The translations under genes and the position numbers were made by a program. From the NCBI GenBank assembly GCA_964036195.1, contig OZ038452.1, forward strand, positions 11,836,704-11,900,703: a DNA stretch of 64,000 nt, read 5' to 3'. Shown one piece after another: positions 11,278-22,083 of the stretch. The notes beneath the pieces are model-generated. The model was not told where the DNA came from. It worked only from the letters and a program-made list of their open reading frames with translations, and did not search any database. The first letter of the stretch is position 1; the number at the start of each line of letters is the position of its first letter. The stretch is from Sphaerolaimus hirsutus (taxonomy: Eukaryota; Nematoda; Chromadorea; Monhysterida; Sphaerolaimidae).

Positions 11278-12480
11278 ATTCGACGCAGATGCACCGGTCC
11301 ATGTTTTCTGCAACTTCCCGTTGACGTGCATTATTCTACATAAAATCCCGATGCGGGAATTTCGTGCGCCATTTTCTACCGTTTGTTGGCTGGATTTCGG
11401 TTCATCGAAGTTGGTTTTTAAATTTTTTTAAGTTGTCATTTTTCAGTCCGTTTGTAAACTAAGGATTGTTGGATGGTGACGCCTGAATAAAATGCATTAT
11501 CGGGATAATTCATAGATTCAATAGATTCTCAGATAGAAACCGAAATTGTTAAATCTGTTTCCACTTTTAATGACTGACTGCTGAATTCACCACAATCAGG
11601 TTTTATGCTGTTATTTCGTATTTGGATTAGCGCCAGAATTGTTGTTTTTGGACTTTCGGGTTGTTCAACATTCTCTCAGTACAGAATTTCAGCCCCCGAA
11701 TATCTCAGCTGTCTATCTAATTTGTGAAGAAGTTCGGATTTTTGGATTTTAAGGATTTACGAATATCATTTTTCATACTTATCACATTTTTAAATGGTGG
11801 TGCAATGCATTTTTTTGCATTTCGCACATGTAATTTAAGGAAATCAACACGAAATCACACTTAGGGGTGAAACAACATGGGGGTTTCGAGCCTGTGTTCA
11901 CGGTCATCTAAACCTGGTGCCCATATAGGCCAGCTGAATCCCGAATAATTTTTCGGGATTTTGTGTTTCCGACCCCAAACCTCAAGTCCGATCCCAATCC
12001 TGAAATCTCAAAAAAAAACAAATCCCAATCCCGAAACTTATGAAAACCCAATCCTGAATCCTGATTTTTTTGCGGTGAATTAGAGAAAACCCTTCAAAAT
12101 GAATTTTTTCAAACATCCCGATCGCCCGCAAAAATGCCAATCCCGATCCTGAGACACTAATCCCGATCCCGAAATCTCAAATAACCAATGCCGAAACGTC
12201 AATCCATTTGAACCCTAACCACCCCCCCCCCTCCCCCCGGAGCCGACAGATATCATATTTACGTGTGGCGACGGCGGCGGCACATATCAAAGCGTGTTTG
12301 CGACGGCGCAGGAAATCGGCGCGTTGCACTGGTTGTCGCAGCCCAAGCTGCCAGCGACGCCGACAAATGAGCTAAGTTTTAATTAGTAATAGATTTTTAT
12401 CCGTTGGCCGCGTGTATAATCGTCGCTGAAACGCAGCGCGATCGCCGATAACGATCGCAGCGGCACAATTGAACAATGGC
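11278..12480. other. Mostly unique DNA with a degenerate Fam3 copy
   Basis: Fam3-type ATCCCG/ATCCTG repeats run from about 11938 to the terminus TTTGAACCCTA at 12216. From 12245 to 12360 the DNA is GC-rich (CGACGGCGGCGG) with no convincing exon. 11280-11930 has no recognised feature. Confidence 0.5.
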
Positions 12481-12582
12481 CCCACACGCGCTAGTTGACA
12501 TCGACCGAGGAAGGAAGAACGAATAAAAGGGAGAAAAATTGCTGAAAGTATACTCGGCGGACAGCACAAAAAGTATGGAAAC

Positions 12583-12775
12583 CTACCATAATTTTATGAA
12601 TAAAATCTTGTGACAAATTTCGTAATAAATTTTTCGATAGTAAAAACGAAATATTATGATGAAAAAACTGTATAACTTTTAGTTCATTATTCGGATGGTT
12701 TATGGTAGGTTTTTGCACTAAGTGTGATGTCCACCGAGTATAGGTGTAGAAAGCTCAAAATGGGTATACAAAAGC
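12583..12775. repeat. Foldback remnant, then a Fam2 piece
   Basis: ACCTACCATAA near 12583 and TTATGGTAGGT near 12708 enclose about 110 bp. 12748-12775 (AAAGCTCAAAATGGGTATAC) is Fam2 sequence that resumes at 13319. Confidence 0.5.
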
Positions 12776-13318
12776 TAGGGTTGGCCGATGTGTTTTTTAA
12801 AAAGTTTTTTTATTATAAAAAAACGACGTCCGAAATGTTTTTTTTTCTAAAACATTGGCCGAAATTTTTAGTACTAAGCACTAGGTTTTTTGCAAAATTT
12901 TTGCGCGCAAGCGCGCAATTTCACACACAAATTGACATTGGTGGTTGTTTTCAGTCGTTTTGTGGCATTTTTAGTATCAAAGTATCCATTTCTATGTGCT
13001 ACCATGGGTTAATAAGCCGTCATATATGTTGCTGTAGTATATAATATTGAGGTAATGTGCTTCCATGTACCTCCATAGTGTGTAACTTCACTCCCAAAGT
13101 AACAACCTCCTTTTATAACCTTGTTTGATCACTATTCCGTGCCAAACTTTACCTGAAGTCACGAACATTCGACTATAAGGCGATATACGAACAATATGTC
13201 GACAAAAATGGATATTTTTGACACAAATCACCACTTATAATGCTATCCCATGGCTCCACAGACATTATATGGTCATATATAACCTCACAGAGTATTGCCA
13301 CTGTCTGATATACCTATA
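12776..13318. mobile_element. Fam1 copy, right end missing
   Basis: It begins TAGGGTTGGCCGATG and is collinear with the other copies up to GATATACCTATATA. It then stops abruptly at Fam2 sequence. It inserted into a Fam2 element and later lost its right third, including the TSD. Confidence 0.8.
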
Positions 13319-13460
13319 TAAAATACCGATTTTGAGCAAAAATTTCGGTAACGATTCTCAAAAATGGCTCCAGATAGGTAGAAAGCTGAGGATTGGGGGG
13401 GGGGGGGTCGGGGGTAGTAGCCCAAAATTTTGACTCCGGGATAGATAGATACACTCCTGG
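13319..13460. repeat. Fam2 fragment
   Basis: It contains GATTTTGAGCAAAAATTTCGG, TGGCTCCAGATAGGTAG, a run of Gs and GGGATAGATAGATA, all as in the intact Fam2 copy at 24277. Confidence 0.7.
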
Positions 13461-13861
13461 TATACTCCGCGTACGTGATACTCTGCCCTCGCACTGATTT
13501 ATTTCTCGTGTTGGAAGCGTGCCAATGATTATTAAATCATGCGATTTCCATAAAAATATGAAAAAAATTCATGTATGTGAATATTTTAATGAATAACATT
13601 ATAACAACAATCAATTTGGTCATCTTTTTATGAAACTCGGACGCGTTAACCATCGTTGGCACACTTCCAGCGTGAACCACGCGTGCAGGGTGTAAAGTAA
13701 CCGGAGTATAAATGTATTTACGTTGTAAATGTACCACGTCTAAACTAAGGTGCATTTGGCTGTGAATGAAGGGAAAAATCTGTGGCTGTTGGCAGTGTGC
13801 CAAGTGATTTGGATATTTGTTTTTTGTTGATTTTTCTCTCTAATCTGCTGGCTTTTCGCAG

Positions 13862-13902
13862 TGATTTTCGTGCCATATTTAACTAGCTGTGACCAACGAT
13901 GG
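13862..13902 (+). CDS. Candidate start-codon exon of a host gene
   Basis: A 41-base exon is suggested by a strong acceptor (pyrimidine-rich CTCTCTAATCTGCTGGC, then TTTTCGCAG) and a consensus donor GTAAGT at 13903-13908. The ATG at 13899 has A at -3 and G at +4. Only ATG plus one base is coding, so the exon ends in phase 1. The flanking DNA, 13480-14190, is free of the repeat families. This is a splice-site prediction by eye. The next exon could be at 14191 or 15070. Confidence 0.35.
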
Positions 13903-14190
13903 GTAAGTTCTCAAAGTAAAAGCACTTTCTGTTAGTTTTTCAAAAATTAATACATGTGTTTTGAGTTGTTGTTTTTTTCATGAAAAAACTTGAGTTTTTG
14001 GGTTTTATTTCTTTTTTTTGTTTGTAAAAACTCAAGTTATTGATAAAAATTCGAGTTTTTTATGTAAAAACTCAGATTTTTTCTTCAAAAAGTAGCATTT
14101 TACAGTATTTTTATGTGGAAACAGTGGCTTTCTTATCAAATTTTGGTTTTGTGAACGTTTAGACCTCACAGCATCTGGGTATTCATTCAA

Positions 14191-14340
14191 GTGTCGAAAA
14201 AGTCCACAGCTTGGGAGGTGAGGAGCCCTCAGCTCCATCGTATGAGCTACCGGACTCTGGTGGACACTCCTCAACACTTCGATCGCAGTCCCCATCATTG
14301 TCGAAACCACCAGGAGATGCGGACACTATTTTTTCAATAC
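14191..14340 (+). CDS. Possible coding exon, frame ambiguous
   Basis: This is a stretch of balanced composition within AT-rich DNA. One frame reads as a Ser/Pro/Gly/Glu-rich disordered segment (LGGEEPSAPSYELPDS). Another would join the ATG exon in phase but meets a stop near 14355. No clear donor follows and the acceptor (ATTCAAG or CCACAG) is weak. It may be an exon, a decayed exon or chance. Confidence 0.25.
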
Positions 14341-14850
14341 TTATTTCATCGTTAAGCTTTCACCTCATGTATGTATTTACATACTATAAATACATGCATA
14401 GCTTATGTATGCACATACTCACACTGTTCAGTTCAAATCATGTGTCAGAAAACAAACACAAAAAAAAACATTTCTGTATTTTTTGTGTTACTGTGTTTCC
14501 GTGTTCACCAAAAAAACTCATTTGAGTTTCCGTGTTTTTCAAAATTGTTGATTTTCTGTGTTTATGTGTTAAACAAAAAAGCAGAAACTCAATGAGTTTC
14601 TGTATTCAAATAATATGTGTGTTTTTGCCATTGTCGGCTTGGAGGCATTCCTTGTTGTTTTTCCCCACCCATTTTCATGTGCTTTGCAAATATAACGAAG
14701 AGAAAGAAAGGAATGAAACATTGGAAGGTATTGAATTTGGTTGGAATGACGACTGAGATGTACATCACCGGTTTACAAATAACCCATTTGAATATATCTG
14801 CATTTATCCTATCGCTATTTACTTATTTATTTATTGTTTATTTATGGGTA

Positions 14851-14930
14851 CCGTATTTCCTCGAAATACCCCCCTGGAGTGATTGTTTCAGAGTGAGAAT
14901 TTTGAGGGGAGTTATTTCGAGGAAATACAA
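14851..14930. mobile_element. Fam9 (CCGTATTTCCTCG) MITE, deleted
   Basis: The left end CCGTATTTCCTCGAAATACC follows TA at 14849. The right end TTTCGAGGAAATAC is present but its last bases are eroded. Only about 80 bp remain of an element that is 399-400 bp elsewhere. Confidence 0.7.
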
Positions 14931-15069
14931 TATTTTTTATACACCACGCACTTTGTGGGGCTATTTCAACATTTCACTCGACAATTGAATGTCGTCAATT
15001 GACGGGGCTTGGCATTTCACGTGAGGAAATGTTTTTTTTGTTTAATTTTTGTGCGTAATCCAGTTTCAG

Positions 15070-15164
15070 GCTACGTGCATTTGTGCGCGCGGCGGAGGAG
15101 TTCCTTGCGATGGATCTGTCGCTTGCAACGTGGTGCTGCCCCATGGATTATTACTGTCTCAAAG
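15070..15164 (+). CDS. Candidate internal exon, 95 bases
   Basis: The acceptor is TAATCCAGTTTCAG after a T-rich tract; the donor is AAAG|GTCAAT. All three frames are open. Spliced to the ATG exon (phase 1), it would read MGYVHLCARRRSS and end in phase 0, which fits the exon at 16255. Another frame (RAFVRAAEEFLAMDLSL) looks more protein-like but does not fit that phase. No domain is recognised. Confidence 0.3.
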
Positions 15165-15209
15165 GTCAATATTTTTCCTGTTTGTATCAGTACATTGCGA
15201 GTGGCCTTA

Positions 15210-15482
15210 CGTACACTAGTTGACAAGCTGACTAGAACACTAGATGTGAGGTTCCCATCCCAATTTGAAACTTGCGGACACATTGTTTTATACACATAAA
15301 TAATTCATGGCGGACTTGTATTTACATCGCACATATCGCAGTATTTTTCAACATCACAGTTATGTGATTTTCATGTGATTCCATGTTTTAGCGTTTGAAC
15401 GACGCGCGTCGACTCAGCGTTGAATTGGGATGGGAACCAGTTGACATTTGGTGGCGTTGTCAACTAGTGGGTGTAGCGCCAA
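15210..15482. mobile_element. Foldback MITE (CTAGTTGAC ends)
   Basis: ACACTAGTTGACAAGC near 15220 is inverted as GTTGTCAACTAGTGGGTG near 15455. GGTTCCCATCCCAATT is likewise inverted. A relative lies at 19571-19732 and a half copy at about 12482-12505. Confidence 0.65.
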
Positions 15483-16254
15483 TGGTTAAACCTCTTGTGT
15501 CAATTCCGCAAGTATTTAGATAAGCACCTTCGTTTATAAGCGGTGGGTCAGGTCTAGTGATGTAAAAGCGCCATGGCACTTGGTGCAATTTTTGCAAAAC
15601 GCCTGGCGCTGGCGTTTGGCGGTATTTTGCTCTGGCGCTTTATTCCAAAGTCCTGTCGCATCAAGTTTGGGACAACTAATAAGTGTGAAGGAAGTGTAAA
15701 AAAATTGCTTGTCGCAAGTTTACTTGACACACTTTTCTTATCACACTGTGGAATTGGCCCCTGATGATATTGACCCCTGCTTATGATGAATGAAAAAGCC
15801 TCTGAAATATAGGATTTTTTCTTTCCTGCGCCCGGGTGCCACTCACAGACCCTGAAAAATTTCACATGTCATGCAAAGTGGCAGAAGTCATGTAAAATGT
15901 GCAAAAAAATCTCGATGTTTGCCATTATACCAGGCATTTCACATGACTTAAGACACTTTGCATGAGATTTTACATGACATTTGACTTTTACACGGCATTT
16001 TACACGGCCTGGGAAAATTTGCCCCAGAGATAGATAGATAGCTGGGCGGTTTGGGATGGGGTTACCCGCACCCCTTTTTACCCCTGCGGGTATAATGTGT
16101 CTATAATGGGTCTACATGCGTGATTGGTTTAGATGCGTAGTAGGCTTGACCCCAGTGCGGGGGGGGGGCGGTTGCATTTTATGTTGTGAACCCCCGCAGG
16201 GGGCCAAATCTACGAAACCTCTGGCCCTTCCATACTCGAAACCTAAAATTACAG
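15483..16254. other. Fam7 relic and Fam2 fragment
   Basis: 15557-15650 has GGCGCCTGGCGCTGGCG-type sequence without clean ends. 16020-16060 (GATAGATAGATAGCTGGGCGG) is a Fam2 fragment. A G run lies at 16160. No other gene piece is seen before the exon at 16255. Confidence 0.5.
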
Positions 16255-16314
16255 GTGCGACATCAGCCAAACTTTGATGCCAAACAGCGGCTGCAGCAGC
16301 TACGTGGGCGACAG
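16255..16314 (+). CDS. Candidate internal exon, 60 bases
   Basis: The acceptor AAAATTACAG is followed by 20 open codons (VRHQPNFDAKQRLQQLRGRQ) and the donor CAG|GTACGT. The peptide is hydrophilic and Gln/Arg-rich, as in a helix or coiled coil. It is in phase 0, which matches the exon at 15070-15164. I recognise no family. The reading could be chance, because the exon is short. Confidence 0.35.
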
Positions 16315-16910
16315 GTACGTATTTTATATGAATGCCTTTTGGATTCCACGTGTGGAGGTTGGATAATGGTTGGTCTGATTTGAAATGTTGTTTTTTGTTT
16401 TGTTTGTTTTTTGAACGTTTTATTGGGGCGCGCATTAGAATTGAGAAAATGTCTTCCATTTGGCTGATTCAGTGGAATCTAGAGTTTTAAATTTTTTCTG
16501 GATTGTCATTATTGGGACTGATAATTTGGAATGCCAGTGGTGTAGTGGAAAGGGGTTGGGGTTTGTATCGATACAGTGCAAAAATTCATGTGTCGGGGTG
16601 GGCTGGATGCACATCAAGTAAGTAAGCCTCTGTGAACAATTCAAAGATACTTTTTGACACAAATAAAACTGGGCAAAAGCGTTTCATTTGTACGAGTTTG
16701 GAGTTGGCAAAAATCATTCTGAATTAAACAAAACTCAAAAGTGAAATTCATTGTGCCAATATTTTTGTCTCATTCATTGTGCCAATGTGATTTGTGCCAA
16801 TATTTTTGTCTTGGCAAATGCGAAATTCATTGTGCCAATGTGATTTGTGCCAATATTGTTGTCTTGGCACACTGCTGGACACTTTGATTGTGTCGTATGC
16901 ATCTCCTAGG
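16315..16910. other. Unassigned AT-rich DNA
   Basis: A short repeated phrase (TTCATTGTGCCAATGTGATTTGTGCCAATATT) occurs about three times in 16745-16865. No gene or known repeat is seen. Confidence 0.4.
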
Positions 16911-16914
16911 GCGA

Positions 16915-17166
16915 ATAACCGCTAGGCAACAAACACCGCATGGCAACAGCGCTCAAAGCGCAACTGCGTGCGCTCATTGGGCAACAATCATTGCATGGCA
17001 ACCGCGACACGCGCGCATGCATGCCGCTGCCGCGGGGCGCCCGCCCAGCCTGCGCCAATGGATCAGCACATGTCTACATTCTACCGCGCCGCCACCCAAA
17101 GTTGCGGTAGACAAATAGACGCCAGCCATACTGCGGCGCGGGGGGGGGGGCAGTATATCAGCGCGC
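16915..17166. repeat. Left arm of a GC-rich inverted pair
   Basis: The segment from TAGGCAACAAACACCGCATG through AACTGCGTGCGCTCATTGGG is inverted at about 18365-18645. The two arms enclose the palindrome array at 17285 and the Fam1 MITE at 17648. Together they may be a single element of about 1.7 kb. GGCAAC occurs four times in this arm. Confidence 0.6.
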
Positions 17167-17284
17167 CGTAAAGTAATGTAAATTTAAAGTAAAACTTTAT
17201 TTACTTTTACTCATGAGTAACGATGGCAAACCCTCACGAAAAAAGTATTCAAAATTTGTTTTGTTTTTCTAGAGGTGAAATAAA

Positions 17285-17620
17285 TTATTTTTAAGTTCCG
17301 GTAAAGATTCTTCATTTCAAATGCTACTTCATATAAGGTAGCATTTGAAATTTACAACCTTTACCAGAACTTGGAAAATTTTGTTACGGTAAACTTCTGG
17401 TAAAGGTTGTAAATTTCAAATGCTACTTCATATTAGGTAGCATTTGAAATTTACAACCTTTACCAGAACTTGAAAAATTTTGTTCCAGTAAAGGTTGTAA
17501 ATTTCAAATGCTACCTTATATGAAGTAGCATTTGAAATCAAGAATCTTTACCAGAACTTGAAAATTTTTGTTGTGGTTAAGTTTCAAATCTAAATTTCAA
17601 ATGCTACTTCATATAAGGTT
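17285..17620. repeat. Array of alternating palindromes
   Basis: The unit TTTCAAATGCTACTTCATAT is followed by its own inverse, and TTTACCAGAACTTG alternates with TTCTGGTAAAGG. The result is three full hairpins and one half, each with 25-45-bp arms separated by AAAATTTTGTT. No element of this type is seen elsewhere in the window. Confidence 0.8.
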
Positions 17621-17647
17621 ATAATGATTGATAATGTGAGGTGTGTT

Positions 17648-18347
17648 TAGGGTTGGCCAATGTTTTTTTTTAACGTTTTTTTTTTTTAAACGTTTTTTTT
17701 ATAATAAAAAAACATGACGTCCAAAATTTTTTTTTTTTTTTTAAAACATCGACCGAAATTTTTAGTACTAAGCACTAGGTATTTTGCAAAAATTTTGCGC
17801 GCAAGCACGCAATTTCACACACAAATTGACATTGGTGGTTGTTTTCATTGTTTTTGTGGCATTTTTAGTATCAAAGTATCCATTTCTATGTGCTACCATG
17901 GGTTTATAAGCCGTCATATGCTGCTGTACTATATAATATTGAGGTAATATGCTTCCATGTACCTCCACAGTGTGTAACTTCACTCCCAAAGTAACAAGCT
18001 CCTTTTATAACCTTGTTTGATCACTATTCCGTGCCAAACTTTACCTGAAGTCACGAACATTCGACTATAAGGCGATATACAAACGATATGTCGACAAAAA
18101 ATGGATATTTTTGACACAAATCACCACTTATAATGCTATCCCATGGCTCCACAGCCATTATATGGTCATATATAACATCACAGAGTATTGCCACTGTCTG
18201 ATATACCTATATATGTTGACACAGGGTCATATCTGGGAGCTTTTAAAAAAAAACGTTTTTTATTTAAAAAAAACGTTGTTTTTTTTAAAACGTTTTTTTT
18301 TATAAAAAAAACATCGAGTTAAAAAAAACGTTTTTTTTCCAACCCTA
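17648..18347. mobile_element. Fam1 hAT-type MITE, 700 bp
   Basis: It runs from TAGGGTTGGCCAATG to CCAACCCTA. Its flanks GGTGTGTT (17640-17647) and GGTGTGGT (18348-18355) match at 7 of 8 positions. Confidence 0.9.
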
Positions 18348-18359
18348 GGTGTGGTTTAT

Positions 18360-18650
18360 GCGGCTGAACCAAAGACATGACTGCGCGGCTGCGGCGAAGA
18401 TAACCGCGGCGTGCTTTTTACCTGAAAATAGCGTGGGAGTGGATTCGGCTGCGCGGCAGGAATGGCGCCAGTCGGACGCGAGCGCGTGGGCCATTCATGC
18501 GCTGGCCGCGCCATGGCGCCAGCTTGGCGGGCGCCTACGGTCACTGCGTGTGCCGCGGTTGCCATGCGGTGATTGTTGCCCAATGAGCGCACGCAGTTGC
18601 GCTATGAGCCTTGAGTGTTTGTTGCCTACAGCTGCTGGGTCTCTCTTAGA
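18360..18650. repeat. Right arm of the GC-rich inverted pair
   Basis: GGTTGCCATGCGGTGATTGT and AATGAGCGCACGCAGTTGCG invert the arm at 16915-17166. The 177-codon plus-strand ORF over this arm continues into the unrelated tandem repeat, so I do not call it a gene. Confidence 0.6.
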
Positions 18651-18879
18651 TGCTTTTGCTGTGTGTTTGCCAGAAGGCAGTTATGATAGTTCACAGTTTA
18701 TCACACCGTTATTTTTGGTGAGGTACCAGAATACCCCAACATTTGTCAGTGTCAGGTTGCAACATATTCTGAAGGTGTTTTATTCACTCTACTCTGCTGC
18801 ACTGATCTATCTTTTTGCTACTGTCTGCTGGTGGCACATTCAAACTGGGTGCAAGTGTTGCATATTAGCACTGGGCAAC

Positions 18880-20420
18880 TAGCGGTGCCACGTAATTGAT
18901 CAGTTGTCCGCACACAGCAGCACAGAGGTTCAGTACTGTGGTTGTTGCATTGTCTGTGTGTCTATACCCACTGATTTCAACACATGGCCAATCCAATGTC
19001 CACTCGGCTTTTACCCATTGTTTTGCTGTGTGCACCAGCTCCACACCCGCACCCATTTTGCTGCATTTTCCCATATAGGTTCTTGGTTTTTTTTTGCCCA
19101 GAATGATGACTTGTGTGTTTGCTGTTTTATTAATTGAGGGATTGAAAAACAGTTTTCTAATGTAGCCTGTTTTCATTTGCAAAATCACCTAGAAGAGATA
19201 GAGTGGATTGGTTAAAAAGATTGAGAAACTTGTTTCATTAGTTGTGACTCCACTGCGCATGTAACGTTGTGTGCTGTCCACTGCTGCGCTGCCTCAGGAG
19301 AGGCTTGTGAACTGTGTAATGGCAAGGCAACATGATTGTGTGCAGTCAGCTGGCTCCAATGCTCTCAGGGTCCGATCCCAGTGCATGGTTAGCATGTGAC
19401 TGTGGCCTACCCACCCACAGCATGTGCTACCCAGCACCGTGAGTGGACCTCAGAGCTGGTGTGCAGCAGCTGATGCACATAGCGCCATTATGTGTATATC
19501 AACTCCATTAGTGTTTGGCAAGCACTTTTCACATTTTTCCAAAAGTCCATAACATCTAATATGTGCCAATCGCCCCACACACGCTAGTTGACATCGACAC
19601 CAAATGTCAACTGGTTCCGTTCCTAATTCAAAGATTTTGTTTGAACGTCGTTCGTCCAATCGTCAGCAAGCTTTGAATTGGGATCAGCACCAGCTGAAAT
19701 TTGGCGTTGATGTCAACTAGCGTATGTGGGCCCTATATGCTAATATTTTCAGGTGTCACATGCATTTTGCTATGTAAATATATGCATCAAACTCTAATCA
19801 GTGTTCACATATTTTTAAGGTTATTTCACTGCATTTTCCCTACATTTAGATCAGTGAACCAAAAACCTGTAACAGAGATGTACAGAAATCATTTGTGAGT
19901 TATATGGTGTCACTAAAGAATTCTGCTTCAATACTGCTCACATATGTATGTCACTGTGCATTGGTGTTCAAGCAAGTGCTGGGTAGTTATGGGTAGGTGC
20001 ATGTGCCCAGTCAGCTGCACTCACAGCAGCACAAGGGTCCAGCCACACCGGGGTGCTGCATTGTCTGTGTGCCTACCCACTGATCACAACACATGGACAA
20101 TGCAACAGGTGCCCCATTTGGCTTGTACCCTGTGTTCTGCTGTGGGCACCAACTGCTCTCCTGCACCACTTGGCCACATATTCTTGGCAACACAACTAGG
20201 TGCAGTCAGCTGACTGCAATGCACTGAGGGTCCAATCCCAGTGGATGGTTAGCATGTGACTGTGGCCTACCCACCCACAGCATGTGCTACCCAGCATTGT
20301 GAGTGGACCTCAGAGCTGGTGTGCAAGTGCAGCAGTTGAAGCACCTTGTGCCACAATTTGTTAATCAACCCTGGTTGATACACTTGGAATGTCTGTGTTT
20401 AGTTGAATCACCCATAGTCC
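18880..20420. repeat. Tandem copies of a dispersed 0.6-0.9-kb repeat
   Basis: Two degenerate units carry the same ordered marks: a copy of ACACATGGACAATGCAAC, GTGTTCTGCTGGGTGCACCA, TGTGACTGTGGCCTACCCA and GTGAGTGGACCTCAGAGCTG. The family returns at 20590-22620 and 48320-51800. It has no TIR, poly-A tail or coding capacity that I can see. Confidence 0.75.
19571..19732. mobile_element. Foldback MITE (CTAGTTGACATCGAC)
   Basis: CACACACGCTAGTTGACATC is inverted as GATGTCAACTAGCGTATGTG at the other end, with CAACTGGTTCCGTTCC and CAGCTGAAATT further in. It is related to 15210-15482. Confidence 0.65.
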
Positions 20421-20759
20421 ATGACAACTAGCAAGTGGTTGCACCATTGTAACATAAGGGGGAGCATTTTACTGTGTATATGCAGGAAACTAATTAGTGT
20501 TTACATATAAGTACAGTTTGCTATATTTACTCTGCATCTGGTAACATCATCCTGAAAACATGATACCACACATGAAGTAAATAAAACCCCATTAGTTATA
20601 TGCTGCAGCTGAAGTTTTCTGGTGCAATACTGCTAACAGGTGAATGGCACCAACAAACATGGCAGAGTTGCGATCAGATGCTGGGTAGCTGGGCAGGGGC
20701 ATTAGTCCAGCTGACTGCACACAGAGCACAAGGGTCCAGCCCTACTGGGGTGCTGCATT

Positions 20760-21362
20760 TTGGGTTCAAACGGGATCCCGATCCCGATCCCGGATCCCGT
20801 GAAATTCCGGGATTTACCAGTCCCGATCCCGATCCCGATCCCGAAACCCCAATCCCGATCCCGATCCCAATCCCGAAATCTCAAAAATACCAATCCCGAT
20901 CCCGATCCCGAAAGTTTTCAAATCCCAATCCCGATCCCGAGAAACTCCCAAGTCCGGGATCCCGATCCCGGAAAAATTAGTGGAAATTATCAAAAGTGAA
21001 ATAATGACGTTTTTGCGTGCAAAAAACTGGATGCAAACCCCCAGCGTCAATTTTATGCCACTTTTCTGGCATCCAACAGTGTTTTGAGACCTTTATGAAC
21101 AACTGTAAATGTCAGAAAAATGGGCAAAATATCTATCCCTCGAACCCAATCCCGATCCCGGAAAAATGCCTATCCCAATCCCGATCCCGATCCCGTGACC
21201 CCAATCCCGGCCAATCCCGATCCCGATCCCGATCCCGAAATCTCAAAAAACCAATCCCGATCCCGATCCCGATCCCGAAACCCCAATCCCGATCCCAATC
21301 CCGAAATCTCAAAAAGTGAATCCCGATCCCGATCCCGAAAAGTCAATCCCGTTTGAACCCTA
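20760..21362. mobile_element. Fam3 (ATCCCG) hAT-type MITE, 603 bp
   Basis: It starts TTGGGTTCAAACGG (one change from TAGGG) and ends CGTTTGAACCCTA, with a perfect TSD GCTGCATT at 20752-20759 and 21363-21370. ATCCCG/GATCCC arrays flank a 200-bp core (GATGCAAACCCCCAGCGTCA). The DPDPDP and SRSRSR ORFs are translations of the array. Confidence 0.92.
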
Positions 21363-21398
21363 GCTGCATTGTCTGTGTGCCTACTCACTGATCCTGAC

Positions 21399-22083
21399 TA
21401 GGGTTGGAAAAAAAACGTTTTTTTTTAACTCGATGTTTTTTTTAAAAAAACAACGTTTTTTTTGATAAAAAAACGTTTTTTTTAAAAAGCTCCCAGATAT
21501 GACCTAGTGTCAACATATATAGGTATATCAGACACTGGCAATACTCTGTGATGTTAAATATGACCATATAATGGCTGTGGAGCCATGGGATAGCATTATA
21601 AGTGGTGATTTGTGTCAAAAATATCCATTTTTCGTCAACATATCGTTCGTATATCGCCTTATAGTCGAATGTTCGTGACTTCAGGTAAAGTTTGGCACGG
21701 AATGGTGATCAAACAAGGTTATAAAAGGAGGTTGTTACTTTGGGAGTGAAGTTACACACTGTGGAGGTACATGGAAGCACATTACCTCAATATTATATAT
21801 TACAGCAACATATGTCGGCTTATTCACCCATGGTAGCACATAGAAATGGATGTTTTGATACTAAAAATGCAACAAAACCAATGAAAACAACCACCAATGT
21901 CAATTTGTGTGAAATTGCGCGCTTGCGCGCAAAAATTTTGCAAAATACCTAGTGCTTAGTACTAAAAATTTCGGCCGATGTTTTTTTTAAAAAAAAAACA
22001 TTTCGGACGTCATGTTTTAAAAAAAAAAAAAACGTTTAAAAAAAAAAAAAAAAACGTTTAAAAAAAAACATCGGCCAACCCTA
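21399..22083. mobile_element. Fam1 hAT-type MITE, 685 bp
   Basis: The ends are TAGGGTTGG and CCAACCCTA, with a perfect TSD ATCCTGAC at 21391-21398 and 22084-22091. The uninterrupted site, CACTGATCCTGACACATGG, is present at about 49488-49506. Confidence 0.95.

Noticed and set aside
18349-18882. 177-codon plus-strand ORF as a gene
   Set aside because: It crosses from the GC-rich inverted arm into the unrelated dispersed repeat, and no start, domain or splice evidence supports it.
20760-21356. ORFs rich in SRSRSR, DPDPDP and PIPIPI
   Set aside because: They are translations of ATCCCG repeats. The same happens in 5046-5393, 6808-7339 and 47231-47835.
883-22083. TAGGGTT ends as telomere-repeat insertions
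   Set aside because: TAGGGTT resembles TTAGGG, but there is one copy per end, it is inverted at the other end, and 8-bp duplications flank it. It is a transposon terminus.
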